From NCBI GenBank assembly GCA_966211765.1, contig CBIHOV010000003.1, positions 186,001-250,000 on the forward strand: DNA of 64,000 bases, read 5' to 3'. Source of the stretch: Paraflavitalea sp966211765. GTDB lineage: Bacteria > Bacteroidota > Bacteroidia > Chitinophagales > Chitinophagaceae. This document shows positions 18,654 to 26,286 of the stretch, piece by piece. Within the stretch, counting starts at the first letter, position 1. Every line of letters begins with the position of its first letter. The notes under the pieces were generated by a model. That model saw only the letters and a list, made by a program, of their open reading frames with translations, did no database searches and was not told where the DNA came from. The position numbers were made by a program, and so were the translations under genes.

Positions 18654-19721
18654 ATGTTAAAAAAACTCATTATTGTCCTACTCTTTACTGGTTGCGCCGT
18701 GCTGGTATGGGGTCAGCAACCCTTTCAGGCGCCACAATTATCCAATCCGGGTTCTTATACCTGGATCTGGCTGCCCGATCCACAGACCTACCAGAAATTT
18801 GGACGCAACCAATCCCTGTTTGAAGGAATGATCAACTGGATAAAAGACCAGCGCAAAAAGCTCAACATTCAATTGGTGTTTTGCACCGGCGACCTGGTAG
18901 AACAAAACAATATCCTGCAGCCGGACAGTATCAATGGTGATCAAACCAGCCTGGAACAATGGACCGCCGTATCATCGGCCTTCAATAAGCTCAATGGCAT
19001 TGTGCCTTATATCTTTTGTACGGGCAACCACGATTATGGTATTAAAAGTGCAGAGAACAGGTATTCGCAGTTCAACAGTTATTTTCCTCCGCAGGGAAAT
19101 CCGCTCACCCAATCCTTACTGGTTGAAATGGCGTCCAATGCTGAGGGAGCAAAGACACTGGAAAATGCCTGTTATGAATGGAAATCGCCCACCGGTCAGC
19201 ACTTTTTATTGTTCTCCCTGGAGTTTGCACCCCGTAAGGCAATACTGTCATGGGCAAAAGAAGTAGCGGCCAGACCAGCATTCAGCCGGCATATAGCCAT
19301 TGTGATCACGCATAGTTACCTCAACTCTACCGGAAAAAGGATTGAAAAAGAAAACTATGCTGTGAAAGATGCCAATTATGGGGAAGCAATCTGGAAAGAA
19401 TTGATCCAGCCAGCTTCCAACATCCGTTTTGTATTGAGCGGTCATATTGGTAACAGTGACGAGCATAGGGACCAAGTGGGTTATCGGTTGGACACCAATG
19501 CAGTCAAAAAAGAAGTGCACCAGGTGGTTTTCAATGCGCAACGGGAAGGTGGCGGATGGCATGGCAATGGCGGCGATGGATGGTTACGTATCCTGGAATT
19601 TGTACCGGGAAACAACACCATACAGGTGCATACCTTCTCGCCTTTTTTTTATATTTCACCGGCTACCCGTCATCTGGCCTGGCGCAGGGAATCGTATGAC
19701 CAGTTTGATATTCACTATTGA
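18654..19721 (+). CDS. Secreted calcineurin-like metallophosphoesterase
   Basis: The 355-residue protein has a Sec signal (MLKKLIIVLLFTGCAVLVWGQ) and the metallophosphoesterase blocks in order: WLPDPQ (first metal site, with Q where many members have TD), FCTGDLVEQN, FCTGNHDYG, IVITHSY and LSGHIGN. These residues bind a two-metal centre that hydrolyses phosphomonoesters or diesters. The gene ends the SusCD operon, 23 bases after the six-hairpin gene. A phosphoesterase in a glycan locus hints at a phosphorylated or phosphodiester-linked substrate, which is an inference from context only. Confidence 0.85.
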   Translation: MLKKLIIVLLFTGCAVLVWGQQPFQAPQLSNPGSYTWIWLPDPQTYQKFGRNQSLFEGMINWIKDQRKKLNIQLVFCTGDLVEQNNILQPDSINGDQTSLEQWTAVSSAFNKLNGIVPYIFCTGNHDYGIKSAENRYSQFNSYFPPQGNPLTQSLLVEMASNAEGAKTLENACYEWKSPTGQHFLLFSLEFAPRKAILSWAKEVAARPAFSRHIAIVITHSYLNSTGKRIEKENYAVKDANYGEAIWKELIQPASNIRFVLSGHIGNSDEHRDQVGYRLDTNAVKKEVHQVVFNAQREGGGWHGNGGDGWLRILEFVPGNNTIQVHTFSPFFYISPATRHLAWRRESYDQFDIHY

Positions 19722-19752
19722 GCTAAAGAAACGATAGGATAGCCTTGGGGCT

Positions 19753-20649
19753 TTAAAAAAATACATACTGATAGGCCAGTGAAATGGTATTGTAATCATA
19801 GCCACGGGTGGCAAAGGCGCCTACATGGAATTGCAGTTTTAAAGAGTGGCCTCTTGCAATGGGCGTTGACCAGGTGCCCCCTACCCGCCAGTTATCGAAA
19901 AGATCACCGGCATTGACTCCATCAACGATGGTCCTGCCACCATTGAACCAGGTGCCATCCACGCTCAGCCACATATGGTTCTTAAAATAGTAGCATCCAT
20001 GCGCCTGTGTGCTGAACATGGGGCGCTGCTCCAGCTTTTTGGCGCCATGATACTCATCATTAATGCTGTAAAACCACACTCCAACATATGCTTCTATGTA
20101 TACCTGCCTGAATCGTTTGGAGATGCCTGCTTCAGGCTTGAAGGCCCAGCGGTTAGTACCTGTATTGATAACCTGATTCCTGCGGTACAATCCTGTTGGC
20201 ATATTGATCACCAGACTCATTCCAAATATGGTTTGCTGCTGGTAGAGTGCAAACTTACGTTTATCCTGTGCCGGAGAACCAGTGAGGTTTACCCCCAATC
20301 TGATTTGCGCATCGCCGAAGCCACTCCGGGCAGCATTGGTATCCCGTCCGCGAAAAACTGCATCGGCAGCAAAGAAGGTATAGGGTAGGCTGACGGCAAC
20401 GCGGGCCAATTTTCCGGCCAGCCCGAATGTTCGCACATAACCTACACCCAGGTTGTTGGTGGTGAGTTTAAAGTCGGCTATTGGCAAGGCGGCATCACTC
20501 ACCACATTACCTCTTGTTACACCATAGACCATTGCCACTGCATTCATGTCCCTGGGCAATGCCGCATACCGCCTGGGTTCCAGGTCCTGGCCTTGAACAA
20601 CATGACCAGCCAGGCTTAATAGGTAGAAGAACCAAACTGCTTTTATCAT
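19753..20649 (-). CDS. Outer-membrane MetA-type (phenol-degradation) barrel protein
   Basis: The 298-residue protein has a signal peptide (MIKAVWFFYLLSLAGHVVQGQ) and alternating strand pattern ending in aromatic residues (SLAYQYVFF). Motifs such as YVRTFGLAGKLARVAVSLPYTF, MSLVINMPTGLY, RWAFKPEAGISKRF and FKNHMWLSVDGTWFNGG agree with the MetA-pathway-of-phenol-degradation family, whose members are outer-membrane beta-barrels of mostly unknown cargo. It converges on the metallophosphoesterase gene and lies 131 bases downstream of the globin gene on the same strand. A hydrophobic-compound channel is possible but not shown by context. Confidence 0.75.
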   Translation of the reverse strand: MIKAVWFFYLLSLAGHVVQGQDLEPRRYAALPRDMNAVAMVYGVTRGNVVSDAALPIADFKLTTNNLGVGYVRTFGLAGKLARVAVSLPYTFFAADAVFRGRDTNAARSGFGDAQIRLGVNLTGSPAQDKRKFALYQQQTIFGMSLVINMPTGLYRRNQVINTGTNRWAFKPEAGISKRFRQVYIEAYVGVWFYSINDEYHGAKKLEQRPMFSTQAHGCYYFKNHMWLSVDGTWFNGGRTIVDGVNAGDLFDNWRVGGTWSTPIARGHSLKLQFHVGAFATRGYDYNTISLAYQYVFF

Positions 20650-20780
20650 GGTACCTCAACTTACCATCCTTGTATAGATGGCAAGATGAAGACACTTCTC
20701 ATGAGTGCTTTCCTCCAATCGAAGGCGGAAATTATGGCCCCTAAGCCAGTAAAGTGTGTGAGAATCAAGGAGAGGGGTTA

Positions 20781-21155
20781 CTAATGCCGCGCTGCAATCT
20801 TTGCCTTGATGATGTTGGCAATGGAATGGGCCCGGTCTACCGCTTCATTGGCTTTGTCGCCTGCAAAAAGCTGGCGTACGGTTTCCTGCCAGAGGTAGAG
20901 CCAGCGGTCAAAATGCAGGGGATCGAGTGGATACAAGGCATCCAGCTCAATATGCTTTACCATGGGATTGCCTTTGTAGGATTGCTTTCCCAGGAGGACG
21001 GTTTCCCAGAAGGAGATCATTACCGGGATATGCTCCTCCCAGGTAAAATGAACCACGCGGGTGAAAAAATGACCGATCAGGCGATCGGGCACCACTTTCT
21101 TATAGAACTCGTTTACGAGCAGCTCAATATCTTCACGGGTCAGTATATCATGCAT
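20781..21155 (-). CDS. Group III truncated haemoglobin
   Basis: The 124-residue protein has the size and motifs of group III truncated globins: DIELLVNEFYKKVVPDRLIGHFFTRV at the start, WEEHIPVMISFWETVLLGKQSYKGNPMVKHIEL with the proximal-side His region, and a C-terminal helix with FDRWLYLWQETV (the group III distal Trp area). It is cytoplasmic and should bind haem; group III members are linked to oxygen or nitric-oxide handling. The start ATG is 16 bases after the stop of the GH2 gene, so it appears to be the last gene of the GH29-GH2 transcript, an unusual place for a globin. Confidence 0.88.
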   Translation of the reverse strand: MHDILTREDIELLVNEFYKKVVPDRLIGHFFTRVVHFTWEEHIPVMISFWETVLLGKQSYKGNPMVKHIELDALYPLDPLHFDRWLYLWQETVRQLFAGDKANEAVDRAHSIANIIKAKIAARH

Positions 21156-21171
21156 AAGGATACAAAACTAC

Positions 21172-23829
21172 TTAATTGGCGGGAGCTGCTGTTGACGGAA
21201 TCACCGTTTTTATTGCCAGATTCCACCCTTCTATGTTTACCAGGGGCGTCAATGACTTGTCGTTCCATTCCACTTCCACCACTTTCCAGGAGTTGGGCAA
21301 TACCGTAAAATAGTTATCGCTGTAAAATGCGGGTAGTATACGCTCTTTCGTTCGAGGATGCAGTATTGAAATACGGTTAAAGAAGGCTATGCTACCAGTC
21401 TCATTTGTCAACCTTATCACCATTCGGCCCGGAGCCTCTATCCTGGCTTTAACATCCAGGGTGGCGGGCTTCAATTCGTTGAGGCCGGTGTATTGTCCAT
21501 TGGCAGCGGGCAGCCAGTACAGGTTGTCACTAATATTGCTAAACTTGCCCGTACTGCTTAAATGCAGGGATAGAAATATCCCTTTTTCTGCGCGGAGCTT
21601 TTCTACCGTGTCCTTTATGTTCATCCATGTATTAACGGCGCTGCCATCCAGCTTCAGCTTTTTTCCTTGCAGCCATGTTCTTCTCCCATTCATGTCGAAT
21701 GCTGTTACAGACAGGTAAGCATTATCATTGGGCGCAAAACGATTGTTGACGGTCATCACCGTGCCTTCTACGGGATTGTACATGGCATGTACAAGCTCGC
21801 CTCCATTGCGGAGGCCATAAAGGCAGGCATTGGGATCGAGGTAGTAATCATACATCTGGCCGCGCAGGGCCGTCCAGGGATTTTGTGTCTTCCAGATGAT
21901 GGTACCGGTGTACCAGTTCCACATATGGGCGCTGAATCCTTCCATGAGGGCACGGTATTGGTCGTAATTCACCAGTTGTGCTTTCATGGCAAAATCACGG
22001 GCATCTTTTACAGGGCCGTATCGGCTGATATAATCCTGGTAGCCTATATACTTGTGGTATTCCCATACCGAATCAGCTTTCTCGCGGGCGCGTTGCCCTC
22101 CGGCAGCAGGCGTATATTCAGGAGGGACCATATTCTCCAGAGGAACGAATCGTTTCAGGGATTCATAATCACCCAACCCAACGGATCCTACTTCTGAGTT
22201 AAAGGGGTAGGTACGGAATTTCCAGAAGGTATCGGTGGGCTGTATATTGTAAGGACCATCGCCCCCGCCCTTCAGAATATTCATCGACATGCTGTCGGAA
22301 TTGGAATAATCAAAGAATACGCGTGTACCATCCAACTGAGGCAAGAGAGAATCGCGCATAGCGGCTAGTATATCATCGGGCGGCGTGATCTCATTGCCGC
22401 CACACCAGATGGCCAGAGAAGGATGATTGCGGATAAGTTTGATCCCATCGGCCACGGAGCGCAGGAAGAGGTCATGGTCATCGGGGTACTTGCGCCTGGT
22501 GGCCTGGTCTTCTGCTTTTTTGGGGTCCTGCCAGCGGCCATTACAATCGCCCGACATCCAGAAGTCCTGGAACACCAGCATACCATATTTATCACAGGCT
22601 TTATAAAACTCCGGCCGCTCCAGTAAAGCGCCTCCCCATATGCGGATGAGGTTGAGGTTCATCTCCCTGTGATAGCGTATTTCTGCATCATACCTTTCTT
22701 CGGTAAAGCGCAGCATGGCATCGGAGATGATCCAGTTGCCGCCTTTGATAAATATCTTCTGCCCGTTTACGTTGAACTGACTGCTGAGGGTTGTTGTATT
22801 CCATACCCGTTGTATCTCCCGCACACCGAAGGATAATGACTCCTTGTCGGAAGGTTTTCCATTTACGAGGAATTGTAATTCGGTAGTATACAGCTCCTGC
22901 CTGCCATAACCTGCCGGCCACCAAAGCCGGGGATTGTTGAGTGTGGCATTAGGTAGCGTAACTACTGTAGTGGCATGTGCCGGCAATGAAACCAGCTTCG
23001 ATATCTTCTTTCCTTCCAGGCTGTATTGCAATACACCTTGTATGGGCTTATTGGAAGTATTTTCCAGTTCGGCCGTCATCTGAATAGTAGCAGGCCGCTG
23101 CGGCGCTGAGGGTATTCTTTTACCCGGTACCAATGTTACCACATGTGGATTCTTCAGATTCACCGCGCCGGTTTTCTCTATGTATACCTTGTCCCAGATG
23201 CCCGTGTTGCGGTCGCGGATGGGTTGTATCCAATCCCACCCGGCTGCATACTGGTGAGAAACATTCTTAGCGATCCGGCCATCCCCTCCCTGTCCGCCAT
23301 TGGGGTTACCCACGGGATCGGGTGGATACACAATTACAGCCAATCGGTTGTTACCATCTTTATTGAGCCAGGGGGTAATATTGTATTGTTGCCGCAGGAA
23401 CATGCTTTTGTGGGTAGCCTCGTTGAGCTTATGGCCATTGAGGAATACATCGCAACCATAATTGACACCACGGAATTGTAACCATACCTGTTGGCCTGAT
23501 GTGGGATACGCTTCTTTAAAGTCTTTTGCAAACCAATAAGTATAATACTCCCGACCTGTAGTATATATATCCGGGATCAATTCATTGTTCATGCCATAAA
23601 AGGGATCTGACACTTGCTGGTGGTGCAGCATGTTGGTAAGAACAGTACCAGGTACGATCGCCGGCTTCCATCCTGAAAGTTGGTAGCCAGGGGAAGACAA
23701 TACTACGCCCTGCTCTTTCACGGCACTCACCGGTGCATATTGCCAGCCGGTGTTTAGTTCGTAGCGGTCCTGCGCGACGACATGCAGGGATACTAAACAG
23801 AGTAAGAGGCATATTGAACGATGAGGCAT
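21172..23829 (-). CDS. GH2 family glycosidase (beta-mannosidase / exo-beta-glucosaminidase type)
   Basis: The protein is 885 residues from the ATG at 23829 (MPHRSICLLLCLVSLHVVAQ, Sec signal); an upstream in-frame ATG at 23862 would overlap the preceding gene and spoil the signal. It has the GH2 layout: N-terminal jelly-roll sugar-binding domain (about 20-190, VWLQFRGVNYGCDVFLNGHKL), Ig-like domain (about 200-330), TIM barrel with acid/base Glu in IWCGGNEITPP and probable nucleophile Glu in PFNSEVGSVGLG, then two C-terminal beta domains. The NEIT motif and FQDFWMSGDCNGRW favour the mannosylglycoprotein endo-beta-mannosidase or exo-glucosaminidase branch. It follows the fucosidase after 10 bases, so both probably trim the same host- or fungus-type glycan. 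Confidence 0.88.
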   Translation of the reverse strand: MPHRSICLLLCLVSLHVVAQDRYELNTGWQYAPVSAVKEQGVVLSSPGYQLSGWKPAIVPGTVLTNMLHHQQVSDPFYGMNNELIPDIYTTGREYYTYWFAKDFKEAYPTSGQQVWLQFRGVNYGCDVFLNGHKLNEATHKSMFLRQQYNITPWLNKDGNNRLAVIVYPPDPVGNPNGGQGGDGRIAKNVSHQYAAGWDWIQPIRDRNTGIWDKVYIEKTGAVNLKNPHVVTLVPGKRIPSAPQRPATIQMTAELENTSNKPIQGVLQYSLEGKKISKLVSLPAHATTVVTLPNATLNNPRLWWPAGYGRQELYTTELQFLVNGKPSDKESLSFGVREIQRVWNTTTLSSQFNVNGQKIFIKGGNWIISDAMLRFTEERYDAEIRYHREMNLNLIRIWGGALLERPEFYKACDKYGMLVFQDFWMSGDCNGRWQDPKKAEDQATRRKYPDDHDLFLRSVADGIKLIRNHPSLAIWCGGNEITPPDDILAAMRDSLLPQLDGTRVFFDYSNSDSMSMNILKGGGDGPYNIQPTDTFWKFRTYPFNSEVGSVGLGDYESLKRFVPLENMVPPEYTPAAGGQRAREKADSVWEYHKYIGYQDYISRYGPVKDARDFAMKAQLVNYDQYRALMEGFSAHMWNWYTGTIIWKTQNPWTALRGQMYDYYLDPNACLYGLRNGGELVHAMYNPVEGTVMTVNNRFAPNDNAYLSVTAFDMNGRRTWLQGKKLKLDGSAVNTWMNIKDTVEKLRAEKGIFLSLHLSSTGKFSNISDNLYWLPAANGQYTGLNELKPATLDVKARIEAPGRMVIRLTNETGSIAFFNRISILHPRTKERILPAFYSDNYFTVLPNSWKVVEVEWNDKSLTPLVNIEGWNLAIKTVIPSTAAPAN

Positions 23830-23839
23830 AGTTGTGAGG

Positions 23840-25273
23840 TTATGGCGTAAAAGCAAAGGCAAATGCCGCGTACGATTCTTTTGATTTCAGTAAAGCAGCG
23901 GGCAGGGCTACTTTTACCGTTTCACCTTCCTGCGACCACTTCACTGTTTGCCCGGTTTGCAGCAGTTTTATCTTCGTGCCTTTCTTAGGCAGGTTGTTCT
24001 TCCATTCTACTGTAGCAGGCAAAGCTTCTCCTTCTTTGAGACGCACCAATGCATAGACCGTGGCAGAATCTTTACTGCGTGTAAAGAAGGTATTGCCATC
24101 CTGGTAATGCTTAATAGTACGGGTATTGTAGATGGCATCGCCATTTACCTTCATCCATTGGCCAATAGCCGTCAAGCGTTCAGTTGCTTCGGGTGGCAGG
24201 GCACCATCAGCTTTGGGACCAATACCCAACAAGAGACTACCGCCTTTGGCCACTATTTCAATAAGGGAGTGGATGACCTTTGCCGGAGATTTAAATTGAT
24301 CATTGTTTACCCAGCCCCAGTTGTTGGCCAGGGTCATGCAGCTTTCCCAGGGATATTCCAATTGCTTTTCGGGTATGCGTTGTTCAGGTGTCTGGTAATT
24401 CTCATAAGGACCATGCACAGTACGATCTACCACCAGTAATCCGGGTTGCTTGCTCCGGGCCATGGCTGCAATCTTAGGCATATCAATATCCTGGCTCCAT
24501 TCGGGAATGGGAGCACCCCAGGATAATACTTCGGCATTCACTGTTTCCCTTGGCCGTACCCAGCCGCCATCCAGCCAAAGGATGTCCATGGCGCCGTAAT
24601 TATTCATTAGTTCACTGATCTGGTTATAGGTAAACTCCTTGTACTTGTTCCAGCGCCAGGGGAATTTATGGATATCGTAATTGTTGTTGCGGTTGGCGGT
24701 AGCGTATTTGGGCCACCAGTAGTATTCTGTATGCCAGTCGGGTTTGGAGAAATAAGCGCCGATCATAAATCCTTCCTTGCGGAAAGCATCAAACACGTAT
24801 TTCGCTACATCCGCTTTAGGGTTGTTGGCGAAGGGGCCATTGGATATTTTGAAATCGGTTTGTTTGGTATCGAACATGCAAAAGCCATCGTGGTGTTTGG
24901 TTGTAAATACCAGGTAGCGCATACCAGCTTCTTTACCGGCAGCGGCCCACTGCTCCGGATTGAAGTTAACCGGGTTGAAATCTTTCTTCAATCCCCAGTA
25001 CCATTTTTTGAAATCATCATAGGCGATATTGCTGTCGCGGTCAATCCAGTCTTCCGAACAGAGTGCCCAGGATTCTATCATGCCTGGCACAGCATACAAT
25101 CCCCAGTGAATGATCATGCCAAACTTCTGGTCCTGCCACTTATCGAGCTTGGCTTTTACCAGTGGATCGGCAGGCCATTCATAGGTGGTAGACTGTGGAT
25201 GAATGCCTTGTTGTTGGGCAATAAGATGACCGCTTGACAACATCAACAATAGAAAACCGGTAACAATACGCAT
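23840..25273 (-). CDS. Alpha-L-fucosidase, GH29
   Basis: The 477-residue protein has a Sec signal (MRIVTGFLLLMLSSGHLIAQ) and the GH29 motifs FGMIIHWGLYAVPG, RYLVFTTKHHDGFCMFDTKQTDF (active-site His pair), IGAYFSKPDW and DILWLDGGW, whose Asp is the nucleophile position. KGGSLLLGIGPKADGALP follows at the barrel end and a C-terminal beta domain closes the protein. It releases terminal alpha-L-fucose in the periplasm or outside. First gene of the minus-strand transcript with GH2 and globin downstream; 72 bases separate it from the propeller-like gene upstream. Confidence 0.94.
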   Translation of the reverse strand: MRIVTGFLLLMLSSGHLIAQQQGIHPQSTTYEWPADPLVKAKLDKWQDQKFGMIIHWGLYAVPGMIESWALCSEDWIDRDSNIAYDDFKKWYWGLKKDFNPVNFNPEQWAAAGKEAGMRYLVFTTKHHDGFCMFDTKQTDFKISNGPFANNPKADVAKYVFDAFRKEGFMIGAYFSKPDWHTEYYWWPKYATANRNNNYDIHKFPWRWNKYKEFTYNQISELMNNYGAMDILWLDGGWVRPRETVNAEVLSWGAPIPEWSQDIDMPKIAAMARSKQPGLLVVDRTVHGPYENYQTPEQRIPEKQLEYPWESCMTLANNWGWVNNDQFKSPAKVIHSLIEIVAKGGSLLLGIGPKADGALPPEATERLTAIGQWMKVNGDAIYNTRTIKHYQDGNTFFTRSKDSATVYALVRLKEGEALPATVEWKNNLPKKGTKIKLLQTGQTVKWSQEGETVKVALPAALLKSKESYAAFAFAFTP

Positions 25274-25345
25274 AGGTCAATAATTATTAGGGGATCAAAG
25301 ATCATGTTTTATCCTGAAATCACTTTTATCACCGGGGCAAGTTAT

Positions 25346-26194
25346 TTATTTCCGCTTATAATAATGAAGGGCTGGCGCAACATTAAAGAGCTTTTCACTG
25401 AGTGTATAAAAACCTTTGTTATCAAGGCTGAAACTAATAGCCTCTCCCTGCGGCTCCACCTGGTAATCCAATGTGGAAGGTTGTTTTTCCAGCGCCACAG
25501 ATATAGGCTGGGAAGCCTCTTTGGTATAGTAATACAGGTTGGTATAGGTTTTTATAATGACCTCTTTGGCATTGGGTGAAATGGATGCACTCACCACACC
25601 ATTGAATGTAAGATTGGCCACAAACACGGCTTCGTTTAATGAAGTAGTATTTTGCGGATAAACGAGTTTATACACTTTCGATTTCTCCTCCCGTTTGGTA
25701 ATAATATAAATATCCTTTGTGCCAGGGTCTACCAGGAAGGCTTCGGCATCATGCGCTCCGTCAGGGTATTTGAACTTAATTACTTTGAAGGAAGCAACTT
25801 TGTGCGTACCCAAAGCTGGTTCTGTAAAATAATAAAACCTGCATTCGGAACGGACCGCATTATTATCGCCAATATCACCGATGTACAGTTGGTCGCCGGC
25901 AAGGACCATATCTTCCCAATCTCTATTGGTGGCGCCATCAATGAATATAGAATCTGTTATTGTTCCATCGTGTTTTAATAAATAAATATAGGGAGGATTG
26001 CCACTGTCCTGATGCACCCATAAATAACCTGTATTTCTTTTGCTGTCGGCAATGCCTGATGCTTCCGGGATAACGCCTTTTTTAATGGAAATTACTTCAG
26101 GTATTTTTTCAAACCCGTTCAACGGTAAGTCGCCTGGGTCCGGCGACTTTTGGCAGAAAATGAGCAACAATATATAAGGCAATATCTTCAACAT
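25346..26194 (-). CDS. Beta-propeller-like secreted lipoprotein
   Basis: The 282-residue protein has a short signal ending LLLIFC (Cys14, probable lipidation). Its body has repeated strand segments typical of six-bladed propellers: IPEASGIADSKRNTGYLWVHQDSGNPPYIY, GATNRDWEDMVLAGDQLYIGDIGDN, YPDGAHDAEAFLVDPGTKDIYIITKR, VSASISPNAKEVIIKTY and EAISFSLDNKGFYTLSE. The DWEDM and HDAEAF motifs recur in propeller proteins related to phytase-like esterases, but no catalytic role can be assigned. It is probably outside the fucosidase transcript or its first gene. Confidence 0.6.
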   Translation of the reverse strand: MLKILPYILLLIFCQKSPDPGDLPLNGFEKIPEVISIKKGVIPEASGIADSKRNTGYLWVHQDSGNPPYIYLLKHDGTITDSIFIDGATNRDWEDMVLAGDQLYIGDIGDNNAVRSECRFYYFTEPALGTHKVASFKVIKFKYPDGAHDAEAFLVDPGTKDIYIITKREEKSKVYKLVYPQNTTSLNEAVFVANLTFNGVVSASISPNAKEVIIKTYTNLYYYTKEASQPISVALEKQPSTLDYQVEPQGEAISFSLDNKGFYTLSEKLFNVAPALHYYKRK

Positions 26195-26286
26195 GATGGC
26201 CAGATATTACCCTAATTTACACATAAAAGTTAACAGCCATATAAATACTTGATCAGTAACAAGGAAACGATACCTTGTTTCCCGGC

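Noticed and set aside
19733..19760. AGCC/GGCT stem with A/T run between convergent genes
   Set aside because: Stem of only 4-5 bp; too weak to call a terminator.
26260..26279. ACAAGG/CCTTGT hairpin between the propeller and esterase genes
   Set aside because: Only 6 bp and no U tract; could be chance.
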